Below are positions 7,750 to 15,828 of a stretch of 64,000 nt of DNA, piece after piece. This DNA comes from Polynucleobacter rarus. Its GTDB lineage: Bacteria > Pseudomonadota > Gammaproteobacteria > Burkholderiales > Burkholderiaceae. Under the pieces are notes generated by a model. That model was not told the origin of the DNA. It saw only the letters and a program-made list of their open reading frames with translations, and did no database searches. A program made the position numbers and the translations under genes. Position 1 is the first letter of the stretch. Each line of letters starts with the position of its first letter. The stretch covers positions 1,340,659-1,404,658 of the forward strand of contig NZ_NTGB01000001.1 in assembly GCF_003072505.1 (NCBI RefSeq). The letters are read 5' to 3'.

Positions 7750-9980
7750 ACGCACCCATTCAAAATCCTCGCCGCAGTTTCTTGAAAAAAAGTTCTGGTT
7801 TGATTATTGGTTTTAGTTGGATGCCAAGTCTCCTTGCACAAAATGCAGCCATTGTTTTACCTGGTGACCTACCTAATAATCCAAATATTGATAGTTGGCT
7901 AGCCGTTGACCCCAAAGGCTTAATTATTATTTATGCCGGTAAAGTCGAGTTCGGGCAAGGAATTACTACAGCCCTCAAACAGATTGCTGCAGATGAAATG
8001 GACGTGGACATTTCTAGAATTGTCATGGTACCAACCACGACTGGTCTATCTCCCAACGAGGGTGTTACTTCTGGTAGCCAATCCGTTGAGTATGGAGGCT
8101 TAGCGCTCCGCTATGCTTGCGCTCAGGCTAGAGGAACGCTTCTAGAGAAAGCAGCCAAGCAATTGGATGTTCCACAGTCATCCTTAAAAATTAAAGATGG
8201 CGTGATTAGTTCAGCCAACGGCAAGTCTGTCGAGTATTGGAAACTCGTTGAACCAGAGCTTTTAAAACAAAAAGCTGACTTGAAATATAAGCCTAAGGGC
8301 GCTTCAGAGCGGACATACATCGGACAGTCATTTCCACGCGTAGATATTCCAGCTAAAGTTTCAGGTGGGGTTGCTTACGTTCAAGATATGCGCATACCCG
8401 GTATGTTATATGCCAGGGTAGTCCGTCCACCTGCCCCAAGAGCAACTCTTAAAAGTATCAATGAAAATCTGATCACTAGTTTGCCGGGAGTTGTTGGATT
8501 AGTTCGAAATGGTAGTTTTCTTGCCGTGGTTGCTAAACGGGAAGAGCAAGCCATTAAAGCAATGGAAGAAGCCAAAAAAGTAGCACAATGGGAACTTGTC
8601 AACGATCTGCCTACTTCTACTGGCAGTTGGTTAAATACGATGAAATCCTTGAAGTCGATTGATACTGAACACGGCGTTAAAACAACAGCGACTAATCCGG
8701 CGATTAAAACTATTGAACAACAATATACCAAGCCCTTTACTGCGCACGGTAGTATTGGCCCCTCTTGCGCGATAGCAGTGATGAATTCTGGTGTATTAAA
8801 AGTTTATACACATAGTCAAGGTATGTATCCTTTAAGAACTGATATCGTCAAAGCACTTGGTATGCCAACTGAAAAGGTTGTCTGCATGCACGTTGAAGGC
8901 TCCGGTATGTATGGCCAAAGTGGTGCTGATGATGTCGCACTTGATGCAGCCTTAGTTGCTGTAAAGTTCCCTGAGCAAGCGATTAAGATGCAATGGATGC
9001 GTGAAGATGAGTTCAAGTGGGAACCCTACGGCAGTGCGATGTCAATGAAAATTAAGGCATCTATTGATAACTCAGGAAAAATAGTGGATTGGCAGTACGA
9101 TTTATGGAGTAACACTCACAGTACTCGACCTGGAGAAAAAACAGGAAACAACTTGGTATCCAGTTGGTATATGGATAAACCACAAACACCTTCACCTGTT
9201 ACTAATATTCCATTGCCTGCTGGTGGTTCGCATCGTAATGCCTTGCCCTTATACTCATTTCCAAATCAAAAAGTAACGAATCATTTGATTGAAGAAATGC
9301 CTATTCGAGTTTCAGCATTAAGAACATTGGGAGCATATGCAAACGTTTTTGCCATCGAGTCGATGATGGATGAGTTAGCTCAGACTGCAAAGATAGATCC
9401 TGTGGAATTCCGCTTAAATCATTTAGAAAATCAGCGAGCGAAAGATGTTATTAACAAAGCTGCAAGTATGGCGAAGTGGAGTAAGAATGGACCATTGAAG
9501 TCTAAAAAAGGTGATAAGTTATTTGGTCGCGGCATCGGTTTTGCCCAATATAAAAATCTTCAAGTTTACTGCGCAGTCATCGCTGATGTAGAAGTAGATA
9601 GTAAAACAGGTAAAGTAAGGGTGCTACATATGTATAGTGCGGCTGATGCTGGACTCATTATTAATCCTGATGGCTTTAAAAATCAATTAGAGGGTGGACT
9701 AGTTCAAACTACAAGTTGGACTTTACATGAAGAATTGGCTTTTGATAAGAATAGTCTACAAGTAAGTTCATGGGCTGAATATCCCATTTTGCGCTTTGAG
9801 GATATGCCACATGTTAGCGTCGAATTAATTGATCGTCCAAATGAGAAATCAGTGGGTGTTGGTGAGGGTTCTCAAGGTCCTGGCGGCGCTGCAATTGCGA
9901 ATGCTGTTGCGAATGCAATCGGTAAAAGAATCTACGATTTACCATTGACCGCCAACAAAATCAAACCCCTATTAGCCTAA
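7746..9980 (+). CDS. Isoquinoline 1-oxidoreductase-type large subunit, molybdopterin-binding (pair 2)
   Basis: Catalytic subunit of the second molybdenum hydroxylase, 744 residues from the ATG at 7746. The longer frame starting at 7683 is rejected because it would lie inside the small subunit and hide the Tat signal. The N-terminus carries a twin-arginine signal (RRSFLKK, Arg9-Arg10) and a signal peptide ending near SLLAQ. Mo-cofactor motifs are GSGMYGQSGADD, RTLGAYANVFAIESM and the C-terminal GVGEGSQGPGG, where the Glu near residue 707 is the expected catalytic base. It is longer and clearly diverged from pair 1, so the substrates probably differ. The cupin gene follows 10 bases later in the same operon. 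Confidence 0.92.
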   Translation: MNAPIQNPRRSFLKKSSGLIIGFSWMPSLLAQNAAIVLPGDLPNNPNIDSWLAVDPKGLIIIYAGKVEFGQGITTALKQIAADEMDVDISRIVMVPTTTGLSPNEGVTSGSQSVEYGGLALRYACAQARGTLLEKAAKQLDVPQSSLKIKDGVISSANGKSVEYWKLVEPELLKQKADLKYKPKGASERTYIGQSFPRVDIPAKVSGGVAYVQDMRIPGMLYARVVRPPAPRATLKSINENLITSLPGVVGLVRNGSFLAVVAKREEQAIKAMEEAKKVAQWELVNDLPTSTGSWLNTMKSLKSIDTEHGVKTTATNPAIKTIEQQYTKPFTAHGSIGPSCAIAVMNSGVLKVYTHSQGMYPLRTDIVKALGMPTEKVVCMHVEGSGMYGQSGADDVALDAALVAVKFPEQAIKMQWMREDEFKWEPYGSAMSMKIKASIDNSGKIVDWQYDLWSNTHSTRPGEKTGNNLVSSWYMDKPQTPSPVTNIPLPAGGSHRNALPLYSFPNQKVTNHLIEEMPIRVSALRTLGAYANVFAIESMMDELAQTAKIDPVEFRLNHLENQRAKDVINKAASMAKWSKNGPLKSKKGDKLFGRGIGFAQYKNLQVYCAVIADVEVDSKTGKVRVLHMYSAADAGLIINPDGFKNQLEGGLVQTTSWTLHEELAFDKNSLQVSSWAEYPILRFEDMPHVSVELIDRPNEKSVGVGEGSQGPGGAAIANAVANAIGKRIYDLPLTANKIKPLLA

Positions 9981-9990
9981 GGAGAAAAAA

Positions 9991-10278
9991 ATGTCATTAC
10001 CTAGCTTAGCAGAATTCACACAACGGACTAAAGAGATGGGTTATGAAAGTGTCTCTATTAGAGAATGGGCACCCAATTCGGTCAGCGAGACTCATACGCA
10101 TGAGTTTGCCGTACATGCGATCGTTGCAAGGGGTGAAATGTGGATGACCAGAGGAGATGACACTCAACATTTAAAGGTTGGTGACACCTTTACGATGGAA
10201 CCTGAAACACCACACGCTGAAAAATATGGTGCAGAAGGAACCATCTATTGGGCTGCGAGATCATTTCCGAAAATCTAA
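9991..10278 (+). CDS. Small cupin-domain protein
   Basis: A 95-residue single-cupin protein. Motif 1 is seen as ETHTHEFAVHAIVARGE, with two metal-ligand histidines, and motif 2 as GDTFTMEPETPHAE. It follows the Mo-hydroxylase large subunit by 10 bases with AAGGAG before the ATG, so it is the last gene of that operon. Small cupins often sense or isomerise small molecules; here it may handle the hydroxylase substrate or product. No specific activity can be assigned. Confidence 0.82.
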   Translation: MSLPSLAEFTQRTKEMGYESVSIREWAPNSVSETHTHEFAVHAIVARGEMWMTRGDDTQHLKVGDTFTMEPETPHAEKYGAEGTIYWAARSFPKI

Positions 10279-10311
10279 TTTGATTATTTTGTTCATTGAC
10301 AAATTAGATTT
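10271..10311. repeat. 12-bp perfect inverted repeat overlapping the cupin stop codon
   Basis: AAATCTAATTTG at 10271-10282 is exactly complementary to 10300-10311, with a 17-base loop. The left arm includes the cupin stop codon. No T-run follows on either strand, so it is not a classic intrinsic terminator. It could be a 3'-end stabilising hairpin or an operator for the downstream transporter genes. Confidence 0.5.
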
Positions 10312-10382
10312 GGCTAAAAACAAGGTAATATTGGATAACGCACTAGTATAAAATTTCCTTTAAATTAAACTATGTCTTTAAG

Positions 10383-11312
10383 ATGATTACTAAAAAATTA
10401 ACCTTTACCCCTACGTCTACTGCCCTGGTTGGTTTGATGACAACCTTGAGTCTGTTTGTATGTAATCCTTCGTTTGCCAATAGCACGCTGGAGAAAATCA
10501 CCAATAGTAAATCAATTACCATGGGTGTCAGAGACTCCTCTGGTGCTCTTTCATATACTCTTGGTGATGGTAAATATACTGGCTTTCATGTGGAAATTTG
10601 TAAACGAGTAATCGCTGATCTTGAAAAGCAATTAAAAATACCTCTGCAAACTAAATACCAATTAGTCACTTCTCAAAATAGAATTCCTCTCGTTCAGAAT
10701 GGTACCGTCGATATTGAATGTGGTTCAACCACTAACAATGCCGCACGCCAGAAAGACGTGGCATTTGCTGTTACCACTTACGTTGAAGATGTCAGGATTG
10801 CTGTTAAAGCTAACTCAGGTATTACCTCTATTTCCCAGTTAGTGAATAAGAAAGTGGCCACTACTACAGGCACAACTTCTGTACAGCTTTTGCGTAAACA
10901 TGAAAAAGCCAATGGTGTCAATTTCGAAGAAGTTTTTGGTAAAGATCATGCGGATAGTTTTCTATTGCTAGAGTCAGGCAGAACGGACGCCTTTGTAATG
11001 GATGGTTCCATTTTGGCGGGTAATATTGCAATGTCAAAAAACCCTAAGGACTTTAAGATTGTGGGTGAAATATTGAATACTGAACCGATTGCAATAATGC
11101 TACCCAAAGAAGATGCTGAATTCAAAAAATTCGTGGACGCATCGATCATCAAAATGATGAAAGACGGCACCATTGCTAAAATGTACCAACAATGGTTTTT
11201 AGATCCTATCCCTCCTAAAAACGTCAGAATTGGACTTGAACTTTCTCAAAATACGAAAGATGCTTGGGCGAACCCCAACGATAAGCCCGCTGAAGAATAC
11301 AGTAAAAAATAA
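10383..11312 (+). CDS. gltI: Glutamate/aspartate-type ABC transporter substrate-binding protein
   Basis: Periplasmic receptor of a polar amino-acid importer, 309 residues. A signal peptide spans about residues 1-33, ending in NPSFAN. The mature part has the family 3 solute-binding layout: ITMGVRDSSGALSY, a GFHVEICKRV segment, and IECGSTTNNAARQKDVAFAVT, whose Gly-Ser-Thr-Thr-Asn stretch is characteristic of GltI/AatJ-type receptors. It is the first gene of a four-gene operon with two permeases and an ATPase. Glutamate/aspartate specificity is inferred from similarity and gene order. Confidence 0.88.
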   Translation: MITKKLTFTPTSTALVGLMTTLSLFVCNPSFANSTLEKITNSKSITMGVRDSSGALSYTLGDGKYTGFHVEICKRVIADLEKQLKIPLQTKYQLVTSQNRIPLVQNGTVDIECGSTTNNAARQKDVAFAVTTYVEDVRIAVKANSGITSISQLVNKKVATTTGTTSVQLLRKHEKANGVNFEEVFGKDHADSFLLLESGRTDAFVMDGSILAGNIAMSKNPKDFKIVGEILNTEPIAIMLPKEDAEFKKFVDASIIKMMKDGTIAKMYQQWFLDPIPPKNVRIGLELSQNTKDAWANPNDKPAEEYSKK

Positions 11313-11337
11313 TTGATTAAGGTCACATTAGTTCTTC

Positions 11338-12129
11338 ATGACCTTTGACTTATCCATTCTATGTAAAAGTACTTTAGAGGAAGAGTATTCTCCAATCTGT
11401 TTTGGGGAAACCTTCCAACCTCTTTTAATTGGCATCAATGACCAGACCTACCTCGATTGGTTATTAAAAGCTTGGGGTTGGACTTTGAGTGTATCCATTA
11501 TTGGACTCATCCTCGCGTTAATCATCGGTATCTCGATTGGAACTCTCAGAACTCTTCCAGGAAAGTCACTGATTGGTAGAAGTAGTTTGTACTTTGCCAA
11601 CTGTTGGGTTGAGCTCTTTAGAAATATTCCAGTACTTGTTCAGGTATTTTTGTGGTATCACGTCATCCCGTTGATGCTCCCTTTTTTAAAATCAGTACCT
11701 TCCTATTTATTAGTTAGTTTTGCTCTAGCATTTTTTACCTCCGCCAGAATTGCCGAACAAGTAAAAGCTGGCATTCAATCCTTACCTCGAGGACAACATG
11801 CAGCTGCAATGGCCTTGGGACTTTCAACTTATCAAAGTTATCGTTTCGTTATTCTCCCGATGGCTTTAAGAATTATCATTCCACCCCTTACTTCAGAGGC
11901 AATGAATATCGTTAAAAACTCTTCGGTTGCTTTTGCAGTTTCTGTTTCAGAATTGACCATGTTTGCCATGCAAACTCAGGAAGAGACTTCTCGCGGTATT
12001 GAGATGTATCTGGCTGTTACCGTTCTTTACGTTATCACGGCCTTCTCAGTTAATCGAATCATGGGCATCATTGAAAGAAAAACCAGAATCCCAGGGCTAT
12101 TGTTATCTTCACCGAGTGGAGCGCACTAA
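11338..12129 (+). CDS. gltJ: Glutamate/aspartate ABC transporter permease GltJ
   Basis: Inner-membrane permease of the His/Glu/Gln/Arg/opine family, 263 residues. It has the HEQRO-type N-terminus (YLDWLLKAWGWTLSVSIIGLILALIIG) and the coupling motif QSLPRGQHAAAMALGLSTYQSYRFVILPMALRI. It is longer than GltK because of an N-terminal extension, as is usual for GltJ. Its final base is the first base of the gltK ATG (TAATG), so translation is coupled. Confidence 0.88.
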   Translation: MTFDLSILCKSTLEEEYSPICFGETFQPLLIGINDQTYLDWLLKAWGWTLSVSIIGLILALIIGISIGTLRTLPGKSLIGRSSLYFANCWVELFRNIPVLVQVFLWYHVIPLMLPFLKSVPSYLLVSFALAFFTSARIAEQVKAGIQSLPRGQHAAAMALGLSTYQSYRFVILPMALRIIIPPLTSEAMNIVKNSSVAFAVSVSELTMFAMQTQEETSRGIEMYLAVTVLYVITAFSVNRIMGIIERKTRIPGLLLSSPSGAH

Positions 12130-12794
12130 TGGAGTTAGATTTTAGTTTTTATAATTGGGATTTATTTAAAAACTTTTTACAAAAAGGCTTGCTCTTTAGT
12201 TTACAACTCACTTTGGTTGCAACAGTTGGTGGGATTGTATTAGGGACTATTTTGGCTTTAATGCGCTTATCGGGTCAAAAACTACTATCTACACCTGCTA
12301 CTTGGTATGTCAATTTAATGCGGTCGATTCCATTAGTCATGGTGATCTTATGGTTCTTTTTACTGATGCCAAGTATTATTGGTAAATCGATTGGTGCTGA
12401 ATTATCTGCTTACATCACTTTTATTGCTTTTGAGGCGGCATTCTTTTCAGAAATTGTTAGAGCTGGAATTGGTTCCATCGCAAAAGGCCAAACAGCTGCT
12501 GGGCAAGCATTGGGCTTATCCTACTCACAAAACATGCAATATATTGTATTACCCCAGGCTTTTCGCAATATGATTCCAGTACTTATGACCCAGACTATTA
12601 TTCTGTTTCAGGATACCTCTTTGGTTTATGCAATAGGTGCGTATGATCTTCTCAAAGGTTTTGAAGTGGCCGGTAAAAATTTTGGCCGGCCGATAGAAGC
12701 GTATCTGTTAGCTGCTGTTGTCTATTTTTTAATCTGCTTTAGTTTATCGAGAGTCGTTCGTAAGATTCAATCTAAAGTCGCTATTATTCGATAA
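12129..12794 (+). CDS. gltK: Glutamate/aspartate ABC transporter permease GltK
   Basis: Second permease subunit, 221 residues, with the same family motifs as GltJ: LQLTLVATVGGIVLGTILALMR near the N-terminus and GSIAKGQTAAGQALGLSYSQNMQYIVLPQAFRN as the ATPase-coupling loop. It overlaps gltJ by one base and is followed 17 bases later by the ATPase gene. The two permeases form the transmembrane heterodimer. Confidence 0.88.
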   Translation: MELDFSFYNWDLFKNFLQKGLLFSLQLTLVATVGGIVLGTILALMRLSGQKLLSTPATWYVNLMRSIPLVMVILWFFLLMPSIIGKSIGAELSAYITFIAFEAAFFSEIVRAGIGSIAKGQTAAGQALGLSYSQNMQYIVLPQAFRNMIPVLMTQTIILFQDTSLVYAIGAYDLLKGFEVAGKNFGRPIEAYLLAAVVYFLICFSLSRVVRKIQSKVAIIR

Positions 12795-12811
12795 TTTTTA
12801 AGGTTTAGTTT

Positions 12812-13552
12812 ATGCCTCTCATTCAAATGCAACATGTTTCCAAATGGTACGGTTCCTTCGCAGTGCTCACAGACTGCTCTACCAATATTGAACAAGGTGA
12901 GGTAGTCGTCGTCTGTGGTCCCTCTGGCTCAGGTAAGTCAACCTTGATTAAAACTATCAATGGATTAGAGCCTTTTCAAGCTGGCTCAATTATGGTGGAT
13001 GGCATATCAGTCGGCGACCCTAAAACCTCCCTCACCCTGCTGCGCTCACAAGTCGGTATGGTGTTTCAGAATTTTGAATTATTTCCACACTTGTCCGTTA
13101 CAGAAAATCTTACTTTGGCACAAATCAAGGTAATGAAAAAAGATCCGTCAACGGCCATAGCTCAAGGTTTGAAATATTTAGATAGAGTAGGATTAATTGA
13201 ACATAAGGATAAATTTCCAGGCCAACTATCTGGCGGACAACAACAACGCGTTGCCATAGCAAGGGCGCTCTGCATGCAACCTAAAGTGATGTTGTTTGAT
13301 GAACCCACCTCGGCACTTGATCCGGAGATGGTTGGTGAAGTATTAGATGTTATGGTTCAATTAGCGCAGGACGGCATGACGATGATTTGTGTGACCCATG
13401 AAATGGGCTTCGCAAAAAAAGTGTCTGATAGAGTCATTTTTATGGATCAAGGAAAGATCGTTGAGGACTGTACTAAAGATGAATTTTTTAATGACTCAGG
13501 GAATAGGTCTCCTAGAGCAAAAGAGTTCTTATCCAAAATAATTCAACAATAA
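12812..13552 (+). CDS. gltL: Glutamate/aspartate ABC transporter ATP-binding protein GltL
   Basis: Cytoplasmic ATPase of the importer, 246 residues. Walker [10 protein letters not shown] is at residues 36-44, followed by a Q-loop ([13 protein letters not shown]), the signature [15 protein letters not shown] near 138-152, Walker [15 protein letters not shown], and the H-loop VTHEMGFA. Sequence and position as the fourth gene of gltIJKL agree with the polar amino-acid ATPase family (GlnQ/GltL). Confidence 0.9.
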   Translation: MPLIQMQHVSKWYGSFAVLTDCSTNIEQGEVVVVCGPSGSGKSTLIKTINGLEPFQAGSIMVDGISVGDPKTSLTLLRSQVGMVFQNFELFPHLSVTENLTLAQIKVMKKDPSTAIAQGLKYLDRVGLIEHKDKFPGQLSGGQQQRVAIARALCMQPKVMLFDEPTSALDPEMVGEVLDVMVQLAQDGMTMICVTHEMGFAKKVSDRVIFMDQGKIVEDCTKDEFFNDSGNRSPRAKEFLSKIIQQ

Positions 13553-13601
13553 GATATGCAATCATCTCGCGTAATTTAACTTTACGAACTCCGTCGAAAA
13601 C

Positions 13602-14651
13602 ATGACTCACCCTCTCTCTAGTCTTGCATCCCCTCTTACGTCAATCTCTATTGAAGTATCACTTCCTCGACGTGTCCTACTTTTTGGAGCGACAGGAACT
13701 ATTGGCCAAGCAACTGCGCAAGCACTCGTGAGACAAGGTTATGATGTGACCTGTTTAATCAGACCAACTAAAGGACAAAATAGTGCGGAGAAGCCAAATC
13801 TTTTATATCCTTTTTTAAAGGGTGCTCAGATACGGTTTGTGGATGTATCAGACTCCTCATCCATTTTAGCTAATGGCTTTTGTGGTGAGCGCTTTGATGT
13901 AATCGTTTCATGTTTAGCCTCAAGAACGGGTTCTCCAAAAGATGCATGGAAGATTGATTATCAAGCGCATGCCAATATCTTAGAATGCGCAAAAAAAATG
14001 CAGGTTGGACAGATGATCTTGCTTTCTGCTATCTGCGTACAAAAACCGTTACTTGCTTTCCAGCAGGCTAAATTAGCTTTTGAAAAATTATTAACAAATT
14101 CAGGTTTAAATTATTCCATCGTACGACCTACTGCGTTTTTTAAATCCTTATCCGGGCAAATCAAGCGGGTTCAGAGTGGTAAGTCCTTCTTAATTTTTGG
14201 TGATGGACAACTCACCTCTTGCAAACCTATTAGCGATCATGATTTAGGAGAATACCTGGTAAGCTGTATTGATAACTCTGCTCTACATTATCAAATTCTA
14301 CCGATTGGCGGTCCAGGTAAGGCGGTTACTCCTTTGCAACAAGGTGAAAAATTATTTGAACTCCTTGGTAAAACTCCTAAGTTTTCCAGAGTACCAATTG
14401 GTCTTATGAGTGTCATTATTTCAATTCTATCTATACTAGGTTCGATCATTCCGAGTTTAAAAGAGAAAGCTGAACTCGCTAAAATTGGTCGTTACTATGC
14501 TACAGAGTCCATGTTAGTTTTGAATCCTATTACAGGACAATATGATGAAAAACTGACCCCGTCTACTGGCTCTCAAACTCTTTTTGAGTTTTATGAAGAG
14601 TTAGTTACTAACAAAACGAGCATAGATTTAAAAGAACACTCGGTATTTTGA
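13602..14651 (+). CDS. bciA: BciA-like divinyl (proto)chlorophyllide a 8-vinyl reductase / NAD(P)-binding protein
   Basis: A 349-residue atypical short-chain reductase. The Rossmann glycine motif is LLFGATGTIGQATA at about residues 27-40. Later segments match what I know of BciA/plant DVR: VRPTAFFKSLSGQIKRVQSG, FGDGQLTSCKPISDHDLGEYL, IGGPGKAVTPLQQGE and GRYYATESMLVLNP. BciA reduces the 8-vinyl group of divinyl chlorophyllide in (bacterio)chlorophyll synthesis with NADPH. No other pigment gene is in the window. If the organism is a photoheterotroph the main cluster must lie elsewhere; otherwise this relative has another substrate. An NnrU-family gene follows by 75 bases. Confidence 0.7.
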   Translation: MTHPLSSLASPLTSISIEVSLPRRVLLFGATGTIGQATAQALVRQGYDVTCLIRPTKGQNSAEKPNLLYPFLKGAQIRFVDVSDSSSILANGFCGERFDVIVSCLASRTGSPKDAWKIDYQAHANILECAKKMQVGQMILLSAICVQKPLLAFQQAKLAFEKLLTNSGLNYSIVRPTAFFKSLSGQIKRVQSGKSFLIFGDGQLTSCKPISDHDLGEYLVSCIDNSALHYQILPIGGPGKAVTPLQQGEKLFELLGKTPKFSRVPIGLMSVIISILSILGSIIPSLKEKAELAKIGRYYATESMLVLNPITGQYDEKLTPSTGSQTLFEFYEELVTNKTSIDLKEHSVF

Positions 14652-14726
14652 TTTAACCAATCGATGCTAGTGGACATTCGCTTTCTTTGGTAAGATGATT
14701 TAATAAATTTTACAAAAAGATCCAAT

Positions 14727-15320
14727 ATGACACAGCTCGTTTTAGGCTTGATTCTATTTCTCGGAACGCATTCGGTTCGCATTTTCGCAAATGACTGGAC
14801 CAATAGTCAAATTGAAAAACGTGGACCAGCTGTTTGGAAAATTAGTTATACCCTACTCTCCCTCATTGGTTTTTTCCTAATCATTAAGGGCTACGCATTA
14901 GCTCAAGAATCAAGAATACTCGTATGGTCACCACCCAGTTGGACTGGCCATTTAACGGGTTTACTCATGCTCCTATGCTTTATTTTGCTAGCAAGTTCTA
15001 AAAGACCTAAAAATATCATTTTTGCTAAGCTGAAACACCCCATGATTATTGCTGTAAAAATATGGGCTTTAGCACATTTGTTAGCGAATGGCAGTTTGGC
15101 GGCAATGGTTCTTTTTGGAAGTTTTTTAATTTGGGCAGTCCTCGACTTTAGATCATCGCGCACGCGAGATGAGAAGATCGTTGCGTCTAATCAATCATCA
15201 GCCAGCATAGCAAACTGGCAGGGAACTATACCCGCGATTGTGATTGGAGTTAGTGCTTGGCTTATCTTTGCGTTCTATTTACACCGTGTTTTGATTGGTG
15301 TTCAACCCTTTATGAAATAA
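14727..15320 (+). CDS. NnrU-family integral membrane protein
   Basis: 197 residues with about five hydrophobic segments. The start LVLGLILFLGTHSVRIFAN and the later WTGHLTGLLMLLCFILLASS and KHPMIIAVKIWALAHLLANG segments are typical of the NnrU family. NnrU was described near nitric-oxide/denitrification genes. The plant member of the wider family is the 15-cis-zeta-carotene isomerase Z-ISO, a haem membrane protein. Conserved histidines (GTHS, AHLLANG) fit such a role. Its place after a BciA-like gene makes a pigment-related function possible, but this is inference. Confidence 0.78.
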   Translation: MTQLVLGLILFLGTHSVRIFANDWTNSQIEKRGPAVWKISYTLLSLIGFFLIIKGYALAQESRILVWSPPSWTGHLTGLLMLLCFILLASSKRPKNIIFAKLKHPMIIAVKIWALAHLLANGSLAAMVLFGSFLIWAVLDFRSSRTRDEKIVASNQSSASIANWQGTIPAIVIGVSAWLIFAFYLHRVLIGVQPFMK

Positions 15321-15326
15321 TCTCGC

Positions 15327-15806
15327 ATGCCATCACTCTATGACTTTGAAGCAAAAACAATTCAAGATCAAGTATTTCGTTTTGCCGATTTCAAAGGTCA
15401 GCCTTTCTTAATTGTTAACACTGCCAGAAAATGTGGCTTTGCTGGGCAATTGAATGAGTTAGAAGTCTTACATCAATCTTACAAAAATCAAGGCTTGATG
15501 ATTATTGCCTTTCCTTGCAATCAATTTGGTAGTCAAGAACCTGGTAGTAACGAAGAAATTGCGCAGCAATGTGAGATGAGCTTTCATACTACTTTTCAGA
15601 TGATGTCAAAAATTGACGTGAACGGAGCTACAGCCCATCCTTTATATCAATGGTTAACGAATGAGGCCCCTGGTCTTTTAGGATCTGAAGCAATCAAATG
15701 GAATTTTACAAAATTTTTAGTCGATAAATCAGGCAAAGTGGTCGAGAGGTTTAGCTCGATGCACGCTCCTGATAAATTAAGAACTCCGATAGAGAAATTA
15801 CTTTAA
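15327..15806 (+). CDS. Glutathione peroxidase family protein (thiol type)
   Basis: A 159-residue peroxidase of the BtuE/GPx type that reduces peroxides. The peroxidatic residue is Cys36 in NTARKCGF, in place of selenocysteine. The FPCNQFG motif follows with Cys64 and Gln66, and KWNFTKF supplies the Trp-Asn of the catalytic tetrad. Most bacterial Cys-type members use thioredoxin rather than glutathione. It lies 6 bases after the NnrU gene and 22 bases before the ABC exporter, so all three are probably one transcript. Confidence 0.92.
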   Translation: MPSLYDFEAKTIQDQVFRFADFKGQPFLIVNTARKCGFAGQLNELEVLHQSYKNQGLMIIAFPCNQFGSQEPGSNEEIAQQCEMSFHTTFQMMSKIDVNGATAHPLYQWLTNEAPGLLGSEAIKWNFTKFLVDKSGKVVERFSSMHAPDKLRTPIEKLL

Positions 15807-15828
15807 TTTTTTTGCAAAAGCATCTACT

